From the NCBI RefSeq assembly GCF_005116575.1, contig NZ_SWCN01000021.1, positions 1 through 64,000 on the forward strand: a DNA stretch of 64,000 nucleotides. The letters run 5' to 3'. The notes beneath the pieces are model-generated. The model worked only from the letters and a program-made list of their open reading frames with translations, searched no databases and was not told the DNA's origin. Of the stretch, positions 1 through 7,597 are shown one piece after another; the stretch's first letter is position 1, and each line of letters begins with the position of its first letter. Both the position numbers and the translations under genes were made by a program. This stretch comes from Desulforhopalus sp. IMCC35007 (GTDB lineage Bacteria > Desulfobacterota > Desulfobulbia > Desulfobulbales > Desulfocapsaceae).

Positions 1-241
1 GACCCCGTCTCTGGCCATGAACTGGAAAGATGTTGATTAACCTTTTTGCAAGCGCCGGGAAACCCGGCGAAAAAAGAGGCAATGGATAACTGTTTATTAT
101 TGACAGTGTCAACCATATCAGTACCTTAGAAATTCATTCGACGTCTGCGCTCATCTCTTGTTTTTTTATGAATGAATTTGGTGAAGGTAATTATCCCGTT
201 CATCGGGGTTGGAACTTTTATAACCGCCTGGAGGGTTGGAA
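1..241. promoter_or_regulatory. Leader region with hairpin and 13-bp palindrome
   Basis: No complete gene lies here. Frame 1 stays open only to a TGA at 34-36 and may be the tail of an upstream gene, but it is too short to assign. A GC-rich hairpin (stem CGCCGGG at 53-59 with CCCGGCG at 63-69, loop AAA) could be the 3' end of that gene; it has no downstream T-tract. At 100-112 lies a perfect 13-bp palindrome, TTGACAGTGTCAA, whose left half is a consensus -35 hexamer. It may be an operator in the promoter of the following SDR/oxidase pair, but no good -10 box is visible 17 bp downstream. Confidence 0.35.
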
Positions 242-925
242 ATGGGTCAGGAGAAAATAGTTTTCATCGGTGGGATGGGCGAGGGCCTGGGGACTGCGTT
301 GGCACATTATTTTTTGGCAAAAGACTATCAGGTCATTGGCTTTAACCGATCGGTAAATAACAAGGTCAGAAAAGAAATTTTGCAGATGAACGTTGATCTG
401 TCCGACCAAAACCAGGTGAGAGAGGCTCTGGCGCAGACTCAGTTAGCCCTTCGTGCTCCCGATGTCTTCATCCATAACGCAGCAGAGCTTGTAATCGCTC
501 CTTTTCAAGAAACGACGGTGGAGCAGTTCGAACAATGCTGGAAGGCTATAGCATTGTCGGCTTTTATCCTGTCGAAAGAGTTGTTGCCACTTATGGCTGT
601 AAAGGGAGGAACGGCTATTTTTACCGGTGCCACAGCAAGCATCAGGGGAGGCAATAACTTCAGTGCCTTTAGCTCCGCCAAATTTGCTTTGCGAGGGCTT
701 GTCCAATCACTTGCAAGGCAATATCAAAACTTAGGCGTGCATGTCGCCCATGTTCTGGTTGATGGGATCATTAATACAGAGAGGAGCCGCGAATTACACC
801 GCCTGCCTGTTGAAAAGATGTTAGACCCTCAGCATATAGCAGAATGTTACTGGCAACTCTGCCAGCAGCCTGAAAGCACCTGGACCCATGAGCTGGATAT
901 ACGACCCAGCACGGAAAAATTCTAA
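242..925 (+). CDS. SDR family NAD(P)-binding protein with atypical active site
   Basis: A short-chain dehydrogenase/reductase fold of about 227 residues. The N-terminal nucleotide-binding glycine motif GGMGEGLG follows the first beta strand, and a NAA motif (HNAAEL) is present. Where the catalytic YxxxK is expected the sequence reads FSSAK, so Phe replaces the catalytic Tyr while Lys is kept. The protein may be an atypical reductase or a cofactor-binding subunit. The ATG at 242 is preferred over an in-frame TTG at 236 because GGAGG at 230-234 is well spaced to it. The stop overlaps the next gene by one base, so the two are translationally coupled. Substrate unknown. Confidence 0.8.
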   Translation: MGQEKIVFIGGMGEGLGTALAHYFLAKDYQVIGFNRSVNNKVRKEILQMNVDLSDQNQVREALAQTQLALRAPDVFIHNAAELVIAPFQETTVEQFEQCWKAIALSAFILSKELLPLMAVKGGTAIFTGATASIRGGNNFSAFSSAKFALRGLVQSLARQYQNLGVHVAHVLVDGIINTERSRELHRLPVEKMLDPQHIAECYWQLCQQPESTWTHELDIRPSTEKF

Positions 926-2016
926 TGATTGAAACTGATACGATTGTAATTGGCGGAGGTCTATCCGGATTGTTCGCCGCTTTGAGATTACAGGATTTAA
1001 AGATTCCCTATCTGCTTCTTGAGGCAAAGCCGGAGTTTGGCGGGCGTATTACCGGGTACCCGGTTGCCCCCGGTTCTGATGTCTGTATTGATCTTGGTCC
1101 TACATGGTTCTGGCCGCATCAGACGTTGATGAAACAGTTACTCGCTCGGTTACAGGTTGAGTGGTTTGAGCAATACTCAACAGGAGACACCCTTGTTCAG
1201 CGGCGTCCGGATGAAGCTTCCTTTCGTATACAAAACGACGCGGGGACAATGACCTCCTGCCGGGTGACAGGAGGTGTGAAGCAGCTGGTGAGCGCTCTTG
1301 CAGGACAACTGGAACAGACCAAAATAAAAACTGAGCATCCTGTGACGGTCGTGAGAAAATCGGGTAAAAAGTGGCAGGTGACAACTGTCTGTAGAGGGTT
1401 GGAACAAAATTTTTCTGCAAACCGAATGATCCTCGCTGTACCACCACGCCTGATTGTAAAATATCTAACACCGGAGGCCTACATGTCAGAGGGTCTTGTT
1501 AAGGCCTTGCAGGCAGAGCAGACCTGGATGGCCGGTCAGGCAAAATTTATCGCTGTATATAAAGAGCCATTCTGGAGAAAAAAAGGACTGGCAGGACAGG
1601 CATTCAGCCATGTTGGCCCGTTGGTGGAAATCCATGACGCCTCTTGCTCAGCAGGATCTGGTTTTGCCCTGTTTGGTTTTATCGGCGTCTCCAGTGCGTC
1701 CAGGGCTCAACTCTCCAGGCAACAGCTCACTGCGCAATGCCTGGAACAGCTTGGAACGATCTTTGGTCTTGATGCTTTAAACGCTGCGGCGACCCACGTC
1801 GAAGATTGGGCACAGGACATATGGGTTGCAACGGAGCTCGATGCTCTGGAACCACCCCGGCATTGTTCCTTTGATATGGAACAGCACGAAAAAGAGCTTG
1901 AAGAACTGAAGGTGCATCTTGTCGCCAGTGAATTTGCGCAATTTGAAGCAGGGTATCTTGAGGGAGCGCTGATGGCAGTTGAGACAGCAATACAAACTCT
2001 TCCACCGTGGCCCTGA
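925..2016 (+). CDS. Flavin-dependent amine oxidase family protein
   Basis: An FAD-dependent oxidoreductase of the monoamine oxidase superfamily, 363 residues. The N-terminus has the dinucleotide-binding motif VIGGGLSGL followed by a strand ending in LLEAK and the GGRI motif typical of amine oxidases. The C-terminus has the family signature around EFAQFEAGYLEGALMA, which packs against the FAD. It is shorter than eukaryotic monoamine oxidases, as is usual for bacterial members. The start codon overlaps the stop of the SDR (TAATG), so the two act as an operon and perhaps in one oxidation/reduction step. Substrate not inferable. Confidence 0.85.
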   Translation: MIETDTIVIGGGLSGLFAALRLQDLKIPYLLLEAKPEFGGRITGYPVAPGSDVCIDLGPTWFWPHQTLMKQLLARLQVEWFEQYSTGDTLVQRRPDEASFRIQNDAGTMTSCRVTGGVKQLVSALAGQLEQTKIKTEHPVTVVRKSGKKWQVTTVCRGLEQNFSANRMILAVPPRLIVKYLTPEAYMSEGLVKALQAEQTWMAGQAKFIAVYKEPFWRKKGLAGQAFSHVGPLVEIHDASCSAGSGFALFGFIGVSSASRAQLSRQQLTAQCLEQLGTIFGLDALNAAATHVEDWAQDIWVATELDALEPPRHCSFDMEQHEKELEELKVHLVASEFAQFEAGYLEGALMAVETAIQTLPPWP

Positions 2017-2080
2017 AAATGGGAAAAACCCAGCAAAGGGCAGGGGCTCTTGACGGGGATGCTACTTTTTGGGCCGTAGT

Positions 2081-2599
2081 TCAAGGGCCGGGAGCATTCT
2101 CAAATTTACTGATAATGTCGGTTACGAACCTTTCAGAGAAACCGGCGACAAAAGACCAGAACATCATCTTTGCGTAATCTACCGATTGGCCATGAACGGC
2201 AAAAATTTCTGCGAATCCCTGGTGGGAAGCAGATGGATCGAGCTCTTTGGTATCAGGAAGAAATTGAGGAAAGATGTCTCCGGTTATAAGATTTGAAATA
2301 AACAGTACGTAGAGCACGACCGCGAGAATTCCCCCAACCAGAGGCGACAGGCAGACATATACCCACGAATTCGCCAGCAGCTCCAGATCATCTTCTGACA
2401 TTACTTTCAGACGTCTCTGCAAGCCGACAAAGCCGCCGATAATTCCCGCCGAGAATGCTGCAATCGGTGCAGTGACAAACTTGAATTGGGTGCTGTTATA
2501 TGTCAAAAATGCACCAGCGATTATGACAAGTACCAGAAGCGTCAGCGCAATCGCCAATCTATTGCTGATCTTACGAATAGCTTGCAATTTTTCAGTCAT
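2081..2599 (-). CDS. Uncharacterised small membrane protein
   Basis: A 172-residue protein I do not recognise. It has about three hydrophobic segments: residues 13-35, 41-60 with a Gly-rich core (AGIIGGFVG), and 80-105. The C-terminal third is soluble-looking with a final amphipathic stretch near MMFWSFVAGFSERFV. The start is supported by GAGGAGTCCC directly before ATG. It is a lone gene on the minus strand, with its 3' end 65 bp from the convergent amine oxidase. Likely an inner-membrane protein of unknown role. Confidence 0.65.
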   Translation of the reverse strand: MTEKLQAIRKISNRLAIALTLLVLVIIAGAFLTYNSTQFKFVTAPIAAFSAGIIGGFVGLQRRLKVMSEDDLELLANSWVYVCLSPLVGGILAVVLYVLFISNLITGDIFPQFLPDTKELDPSASHQGFAEIFAVHGQSVDYAKMMFWSFVAGFSERFVTDIISKFENAPGP

Positions 2600-2970
2600 G
2601 GGACTCCTCGTGGTTGAGGTGGGGCAACGTTACCTCTGGGCTGCAAAGCCATTAAGACTTTCAAGACTTCCGAACGCTCTCATCCTCGTGAGGGGAAAGG
2701 CACGACCGAAGATAAAATCGGTACAGTGCCTTGTTGTGAGAACATCTGCCTGTCTATCTAAGGTATTAATTTATTCGCAATAAACAACAGATTTATTGGA
2801 GCATCCTGTTCCCGGAGCGACTCAGGTATACAGTTATACTGGCACCATCGACAGAATCGAAATGGGCGACATATGCCACTGCATGAGAGATGTCCGGAAG
2901 CGGGTTTATATTCACGCCTTGTCCAGAACAAGGACGCCCAAGAGGTGTAGAAATATCGCAAGCGTCATCT
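2600..2970. other. Intergenic region, no gene recognised
   Basis: About 370 bases between two minus-strand genes. Short open frames exist on both strands, but none has a convincing ribosome-binding site or recognisable product. I see no strong terminator or repeat. It presumably holds the promoter of the membrane protein gene at 2081-2599. Confidence 0.4.
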
Positions 2971-3507
2971 TTACAGCCAGAACTCCGGGTAGCGTCTTGA
3001 TTTTGCAATATTGTTGACGATCAGAGCGATGAGCAGCATAATAGCGGCCCCAACTGCTACAGGGATCAACACATAAAGATAGCCCAGGTTGTGAATTCCA
3101 GTACCGCCAATGACTGCTATCAATGCTGTAGCGCCCCCGGGAGGGTGAAGCGTTCTGGTCAGATGCATCAAAGCGATAGAGGTTGAAACCGCAAGAGAGG
3201 CCGCTAGCCACATCTCACCGCCAAAGAGCTGGTACGCGGTCACACCAACAATGGCAGAGAGGATATGTCCGCCAATCAGGTTTCTTGGTTGAGCCAGAGG
3301 ACTGCGGGGAGCCCCGTAGATAAGTACTGCAGATGCACCAAATGAGCCGATGATCATCGCCAGATCGGTGCCGTTTAATATTTTGTAGTGAATAATGGAA
3401 ATCGCAGCAATGCCTAAAAAGCTGCCAAGCCAGGACCAGATAATCTCGACCAGACCAACCGCAGGAGGGCTTTGACCACTGCCTTTCATCTTTTCCAGGA
3501 AGTTCAT
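2971..3507 (-). CDS. HPP family membrane protein
   Basis: A 178-residue integral membrane protein of the HPP family. The family's eponymous motif is present as LHPPGGATAL at about residues 120-130, between predicted transmembrane segments. Four to five hydrophobic helices are visible, including segments near residues 25-45, 50-66, 85-110 and 145-168. HPP proteins are associated with anion (nitrite in plastids) transport; the bacterial substrate is uncertain. The gene begins one base after the stop of the upstream CBS-domain gene, so the two are an operon. HPP-CBS pairings, sometimes fused in one protein, are known, and the CBS partner probably regulates transport through adenine-nucleotide binding. 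Confidence 0.88.
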   Translation of the reverse strand: MNFLEKMKGSGQSPPAVGLVEIIWSWLGSFLGIAAISIIHYKILNGTDLAMIIGSFGASAVLIYGAPRSPLAQPRNLIGGHILSAIVGVTAYQLFGGEMWLAASLAVSTSIALMHLTRTLHPPGGATALIAVIGGTGIHNLGYLYVLIPVAVGAAIMLLIALIVNNIAKSRRYPEFWL

Positions 3508-3508
3508 G

Positions 3509-3907
3509 TTATAGCCCCTCTGTGAAAACGTGGAATGCCCGGGCCAGGTCGGTACGGGTAACGATCCCGACGATCAGTCCCTCTTTGTTTACAATGGGCA
3601 GCCGATTAATCTTCTGATGGGTAAAAATAGTCGAAATGGTGCCAATGGTCATCTCTGGAGTTCCGCTGACAGCAGGTTTGGTCACGATGTCAGCCACTGT
3701 TTTCCTGTGCAGATTTTTGATCATGCAGCTCTTGTCATGCAGACAATGGGTGGCGATTTGCATAAAAGAAGGGTTGAAGGTAAAGCCCATCTCTCTTAAA
3801 AAATCCTTTTCGGAGACAATACCAACAATCTTTTTTCGCTGATCCACCACAGGAGCACCTGTTATTTTATTGTCAGCAAGCAGAGTCGCCGCCTGGACAA
3901 GTGGCAT
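3509..3907 (-). pseudogene. CBS-domain protein, C-terminal part after frameshift
   Basis: Encodes most of a tandem CBS-domain (Bateman) module. The first repeat starts mid-domain (LADNKITGAPVVD) and the second ends with GIVTRTDLARA. The piece begins at MPLVQAATLL, lacking the usual first strand of CBS1. That missing strand is encoded just upstream in another frame: removing one A from the A7 run (T7 at 3930-3936 on the + strand) joins the pieces as MTKNVLLIEQT-MPLVQ, restoring the family pattern. The intact gene would run 4124 to 3509. The break is a real or sequencing-derived 1-base insertion, or a phase-variable tract. Partner of the adjacent HPP gene. Confidence 0.85.
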
Positions 3908-3914
3908 TGTCTGC

Positions 3915-4124
3915 TCAATGAGCAGTACGTTTTTTTGTCATCAGTTGAGTCGCTGTCATGGTATTGAGCAGGCGTGTAATAGCCATTTTATAGGCAACCT
4001 GATAGATTTGCTTGAAATCGCCTGGAGTGATATCGATATAACCCTGAAGAGCCCCCATGGCTGACATAATATCCTGCTCCGAAATATCCGGTGGACGTAT
4101 TGGGCTGTTATTGTCTTCTAACAT
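3915..4124 (-). pseudogene. CBS-domain protein, N-terminal part before frameshift
   Basis: The N-terminal 60-70 residues of the same broken gene. They hold a helical region (DIMSAMGALQGYIDIT, then IYQVAYKMAITRLLN) followed by the beginning of CBS domain 1 (TATQLMTK), then run out of frame after the A7 tract and stop. The start is best placed at the ATG at 4124 (MLEDNNS), preceded by GGGAGAAG; an ATG at 4139 in frame has no ribosome-binding site. Read with one A fewer at 3930-3936, it continues directly into the CBS coding part at 3509-3907. Confidence 0.8.
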
Positions 4125-4441
4125 TGGCTTCTCCCGCATTGGTTATTGGTTGATTTTTTTGATAATTTTCTGGTGTGCTTTATCCCATTAAACATTTACG
4201 ATCGTGCAATAAAGCAAAATGGCAACAAAAGCTAATTGACCTACATCAATTCAGCCTGTTGCAGGAAAATTATTTCAAGATCGGTCGCATCCTTTTTCTT
4301 CTAAATGTAAGGCCTAATGCGTGTGAATGGTTTTGCTGTTTACACCAACAAGGTGTAAGCTGTTTTGATGGAGTCAGGCATAGATATGACTCCTTTTAAA
4401 TGCATAAAAATCTATTTTCTTAACAAAAAAGGAGAAAGGTT

Positions 4442-4555
4442 ATGGGCGACAAGGGTGGACGGAAAGATAAGGAAAAAAGTCAGAAACAAAGCAACCAGAA
4501 GCAGGGCCAGAAAGACAAGAAAAAGGCTGATAAACAGCCAGCCAAAAAGCCTTAA
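4442..4555 (+). CDS. Small lysine-rich protein
   Basis: A 37-residue ORF starting MGDKGGRKDKEKSQKQ and ending QPAKKP. It is almost entirely Lys, Gln, Asp, Gly and Asn. A near-ideal ribosome-binding site (AAAGGAGAAAGG) lies just upstream of the ATG, which supports translation and favours this frame over a longer overlapping frame starting at 4365 without such a site. Short, highly basic, probably disordered proteins with similar MGDKG starts are common in environmental proteobacteria; their function is unknown, perhaps nucleic-acid or ribosome associated. Confidence 0.6.
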   Translation: MGDKGGRKDKEKSQKQSNQKQGQKDKKKADKQPAKKP

Positions 4556-4812
4556 TGGATAAAAAACGAGCGGTTATGAAGGATAACTGATTGTAAATTA
4601 CCTGGGGCAGTATCCACGAGGGTTATACACGATCGACAGTCAACGATACTGTCCCTGGAAATTTTCGCCGGTGATGGTGTAGTGGCTGTATGTTGAAGTT
4701 CAATTAATGGTACGTGACGTATCGTCAGATACTATCAAAACCCTTGCCTAATATGCTGTTCTTCTGGGTAACCTTACAAAACGCATGTTATGCAGATCTG
4801 TATAATTACTTG
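4556..4812. other. Region upstream of cassette 1; possible attI-like site
   Basis: No gene is seen. The last 35 bases (4784-4818) read ACGCATGTTATGCAG then an AT-rich stretch ending in the core site GTTAAGC. This resembles the arrangement at integron attI sites, where a direct-repeat element containing ATGTTACGCAG precedes the crossover triplet. No intI gene is present next to it, so it could equally be a degenerate attC half-site. Confidence 0.3.
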
Positions 4813-5234
4813 TTAAGCGTCCTATGAAAATGAGCCACGAAGAATATATCGAGAAACAACGTAAGCGTGCCGCCAACGTGGCGAGCGGAATGCTTGATGG
4901 CTCTATTCACTATTTAGAGGGAGCCATTGAGCTATCCTCACTTAGGTTTGAGGTTGGCCTACCTGAAGATGACAAAGACTTTCTGGCGTTCACCGGGGTC
5001 TCTTCGGAAGTCGATCATTTGCCAATCGGTGCTCCAAGGCAATTTTGGTCGCAAGAAGCTCTTGATCGGCATGAGCCAGAAATTCAGCAATCTATTAAGT
5101 GGGCAAAGGAAGTCTCTTTGTCCGAGTGTAAATCTATCGTGGCAAGGTTCAATGCTTAACAAGTCAATCAATGTCGCCCCTTCGGGGCTGGACCTCCAAA
5201 CCGCTGCGCGGTTTTCCGGCCCATTATTGAGGCG
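4813..5234 (+). mobile_element. Integron-type gene cassette 1
   Basis: A cassette bounded by core sites. The left boundary is GTTAAGC at 4812-4818, with crossover after the G. The cassette carries its own R'' box GCTTAAC at 5154-5160, the exact reverse complement of GTTAAGC, as required for the circular form. Between them is one ORF (4824-5159) occupying nearly the whole unit, with almost no 5' leader, as usual in cassettes. It ends with the attC at 5154-5240. No integrase is nearby, so the pair of cassettes is an integrase-less cluster or an insertion at a secondary site. Confidence 0.75.
4824..5159 (+). CDS. Cassette-encoded hypothetical protein
   Basis: A 111-residue soluble protein starting MKMSHEEYIEKQRKRA, with helical N-terminus and a conserved-looking core (DGSIHYLEGAIEL, SSEVDHLPIGAPRQFW). 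It has no signal peptide or membrane segment. I believe it belongs to an uncharacterised family widespread in gammaproteobacteria and in integron cassettes, but I cannot name it with confidence. Its stop codon TAA lies inside the attC R'' box (GCTTAAC), so the ORF is tightly packed in the cassette. The start is 11 bp after the recombination point and lacks a clear ribosome-binding site; an alternative ATG is at 4830. Confidence 0.7.
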   Translation: MKMSHEEYIEKQRKRAANVASGMLDGSIHYLEGAIELSSLRFEVGLPEDDKDFLAFTGVSSEVDHLPIGAPRQFWSQEALDRHEPEIQQSIKWAKEVSLSECKSIVARFNA

Positions 5235-5240
5235 TTACCC
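5154..5240 (+). repeat. attC recombination site (complete)
   Basis: Begins with R'' GCTTAAC (continuing AAG) and ends with GCGTTACCC. The inner arms pair imperfectly: GTCAATCAATG near 5163 with CATTATTGAGGC near 5222. The variable centre contains two further hairpins (GCCCC-TTC-GGGGC and AACCGC-TGC-GCGGTT). The outer boxes GCTTAAC and GTTACCC do not complement each other, as expected at a junction: R'' belongs to cassette 1, while TTACCC is the first bases of cassette 2. About 87 bp, a usual attC length. Confidence 0.8.
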
Positions 5241-5703
5241 ATCAAGAACACACTAAAGTGCAAATCTCAAATCTAGAAAAAACTGATTTAAAAGGGCTTA
5301 GTGAATTATACCAACAATTGATTCCAAACGAAGTATCCATTCAAAAGATGGAAGCAGTTTTTGAGAGAAATCGAAACAACCAAAACCACATAGCTCTAGT
5401 CGCTAAAGAAAACGGTAAATTACTTGGCACATTAATGGCATATATTTGTGAAATGTACTTTGGCCAGTGCAAATCATTCATGGTTATTGAAGATTTTATC
5501 GTAGAGAAGGATATAAGAGGCAGTGGTATAGGCACCAATTTGATGGAAGCAGCAGAGAAAAAGGCGAAAGAATTAAACTGCTCATACATCATGCTCATCA
5601 CTGATACTGATCGAGAAGAATCACAAAATTTCTACAAAAAACTTGGCTACTCAACAGACGAATACTGCGCATTTAAGAAAAAAATATAAATAATGCGGGT
5701 AAC
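5235..5703 (+). mobile_element. Integron-type gene cassette 2 with truncated attC
   Basis: Starts with TTACCC (after GTTACCC at 5234-5240) and carries R'' GGGTAAC at 5697-5703, the exact reverse complement of its own left core. It holds a GNAT acetyltransferase gene. After GGGTAAC the sequence continues AAGCGGGTTAATGCAG, like a left attC arm, but no complementary right arm or GTTRRRY box is found in the following 200 bases. The array therefore seems cut off by a deletion or rearrangement. The gene is visibly more AT-rich than its surroundings, suggesting foreign origin. Confidence 0.7.
5258..5689 (+). CDS. GNAT family N-acetyltransferase
   Basis: A 143-residue acetyl-CoA dependent acyltransferase. 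The GNAT motif A is visible as FIVEKDIRGSGIGTNLMEAAEKKA at about residues 84-107, with the acetyl-CoA pyrophosphate loop R-G-S-G-I-G. Motif B follows with FYKKLGY near residue 128. The length equals a single GNAT domain, so it is complete. The start is a GTG at 5258, 24 bases inside the cassette; upstream in-frame sequence has no better start. Substrate unknown; GNAT genes are among the commonest integron-cassette cargo (small molecules, antibiotics, toxins, protein N-termini). Confidence 0.85.
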   Translation: MQISNLEKTDLKGLSELYQQLIPNEVSIQKMEAVFERNRNNQNHIALVAKENGKLLGTLMAYICEMYFGQCKSFMVIEDFIVEKDIRGSGIGTNLMEAAEKKAKELNCSYIMLITDTDREESQNFYKKLGYSTDEYCAFKKKI

Positions 5704-5971
5704 AAGCGGGTTAATGCAGACTCGCTGAGGTTCGCCGGTGAATTCCTCGTTTGTGTACCAAGTAAAAAATTTCCCCAGAATTCTTGAAGGACTGATTTGA
5801 AATATGTTGACTAGCGCAAGCCTCTGGTTACGGTGTCCTTAGTTTGTATCATTTCCCGGTAAATCACTTGTTCAGCAATGATTTTCAATAACATTTGGCT
5901 ACCATTTACCCACCCTATTGGGGCCAGGATACACTAACCCTTTAGCAACGATCAGCATATCGCCACACCCT

Positions 5972-7237
5972 ATGATCCACACTGCTTATACCTTGAATCC
6001 CGGATTCATTGAGGAATTATCAAAACGTATTCATCTGTTGATTAAATCAACAACGCCAACCACAATCATTGGCAGTCTTTTTCAGAATATTACTTTAATT
6101 CCCTCGCAAAAACTTATTTCACAAATCATCGACGCTGCTGTCTGGGCCAGTTTTGCAACCGATGAAGGCAATTCTGTGACTATATCTATCATTCTCAGTC
6201 CGGAAGAAGACTCCTTTGATACCTTCATCTTCGACAAGCCCATCAGTTTTGATGTCAATCACCTTGTAAAACTCGGTGCAGCGCTTGAAAATCCGCGGGC
6301 TGATATCTCTGTCTGGCCAGACGAAACAGGAAAATTAGTTGTCTGGGGGTTTAGGACCCGATCTGTCAAAACCCTTATCCCCAATCTCTGTGTCGAAGCG
6401 ATGGCACCCGGGAGCGTGTTGATAACGTTTGGAGGAAAAACCCTTGCGGCCCTGTCTGGCAATGAGGCGTTTTTTATCGATCACTCTTCCTTGATAAGAA
6501 CAATCATACCTAAATTCTCATCACCAAAGGATAATCAGAAAGACAAGATACTCTACCTGATGCGGTATATGTCTCTCTTGAGCATCTCAAGACAGATGCG
6601 TGCACATGGTAGAGGAGGAACCCTGCTGGTGGTCCCTGAGGATGGCGAGTGGCAGAGTTCGATAGATATCCCTGTTCCCTATACAGGCGGGGCCGTTTTT
6701 CTTGAAAGTGATTACGATGTGACGAAAAAACCTTCTTTGATTGGCAGCGTTAAAAATTTCTTCAGCGCTGCAACCCAGAATAAAACAACTGCGGAAAGAG
6801 AGCATCTTGAACGTCTGGGGCACCAGTTAGATCAGCAGTGTAAACATATTGCAAGGCTTACTGCCGTAGATGGTGCGCTGGTCATGTCTTTTGACCGCTT
6901 TGTCTATTGTTTTGGCGCGAAAATAACTTCTGCCCAGAACCAGACTCCTTTGACAAATATACGCGCGTATAAACTGGTAGAGGACGATAGCGGCAGAACA
7001 GTAAGCCTCATGGATCTGGGCGGAACCAGACACCAGTCAGCGGCCCATTTTGCCAATGCCCAACCGGGGGCCGTTGCCATTGTTGTATCTCAAGATGGTC
7101 ATGTTTCCTTTATGTCCTCTGACCCCGAGACCCGAGACCTTATCGTTATTCGGCAGGGCGAATTGGCCGTTATCCCTGACGGACTGGGGGCTGCTCTGTG
7201 GAGTTACTCCCTGTTTACGGAAATGGATCTGTTGTAA
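5972..7237 (+). CDS. DAC-fold (DACNV-like) putative nucleotide sensor protein
   Basis: A large soluble protein whose C-terminal third matches the diadenylate-cyclase (DisA_N/DAC) fold. After a long N-terminal region (residues ~1-300) comes VDGALVMSF (the DGA motif), then GTRHQSAAHFA and an AIVVSQDGHVSFM strand. In active DAC enzymes the second motif is RHR; here it reads RHQ, so synthesis of c-di-AMP is doubtful. The arrangement fits the DACNV sensor-type proteins described in nucleotide-signalling surveys. The start is uncertain: ATG 5972 (MIHTAYTL) is chosen, with an in-frame TTG at 5918; neither has a clear ribosome-binding site. Confidence 0.65.
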   Translation: MIHTAYTLNPGFIEELSKRIHLLIKSTTPTTIIGSLFQNITLIPSQKLISQIIDAAVWASFATDEGNSVTISIILSPEEDSFDTFIFDKPISFDVNHLVKLGAALENPRADISVWPDETGKLVVWGFRTRSVKTLIPNLCVEAMAPGSVLITFGGKTLAALSGNEAFFIDHSSLIRTIIPKFSSPKDNQKDKILYLMRYMSLLSISRQMRAHGRGGTLLVVPEDGEWQSSIDIPVPYTGGAVFLESDYDVTKKPSLIGSVKNFFSAATQNKTTAEREHLERLGHQLDQQCKHIARLTAVDGALVMSFDRFVYCFGAKITSAQNQTPLTNIRAYKLVEDDSGRTVSLMDLGGTRHQSAAHFANAQPGAVAIVVSQDGHVSFMSSDPETRDLIVIRQGELAVIPDGLGAALWSYSLFTEMDLL

Positions 7238-7597
7238 AAAAACATGAGCTCGGACGGGCAAATGTTATTTGAAGTTTGAAAAGAAGAACTCAATCTGGAG
7301 CTTGAGTGTTGGCTGATTTTTTGTCGTCCAACCACGCCATAGCAACCTCCGCAGGCCACACTCCAGAGAACATAGGGAAGATATGGAATATTTTTATGAA
7401 AGTAAACATAGCTATATTCTGTAATAATACCCATTATGGTCAGAGCAGAATACCAGGGCATGTGCCTTTTGGCCTTATATCTCAATTGCCCACTGTAGCA
7501 GGCCTTCTGAAGCCTCGTTAAATCGACAACCTCGAGGCAATAGTCTGGTCTATCTGCACTACGGTATATTCAAAATCTTACACATACAGGACAGTCA
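7238..7597. other. Intergenic region, no firm gene
   Basis: About 360 bases. A weak 6-bp hairpin (ACTCAA/TTGAGT, about 7287-7304) followed by a T-rich run could terminate the upstream gene. On the minus strand a frame starting at 7461 (MPWYSALTIMGIITEYSY) encodes one hydrophobic stretch and a conserved-looking LPYVLWSVACGG, but it runs into the 3' end of the upstream gene and lacks a strong ribosome-binding site. I leave it as a possible small membrane protein only. Confidence 0.3.

Noticed and set aside
3915-3940. Programmed -1 ribosomal frameshift in the CBS gene
   Set aside because: Restoring the frame needs one base fewer (equivalent to +1), and the zero-frame codons do not form a standard -1 slippery heptamer; mutation, phase variation or error is simpler.
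4365-4562. 65-codon frame overlapping the Lys-rich small gene
   Set aside because: The overlapping frame starting at 4442 has a strong ribosome-binding site and a recurrent MGDKG-type start; the longer frame has neither.
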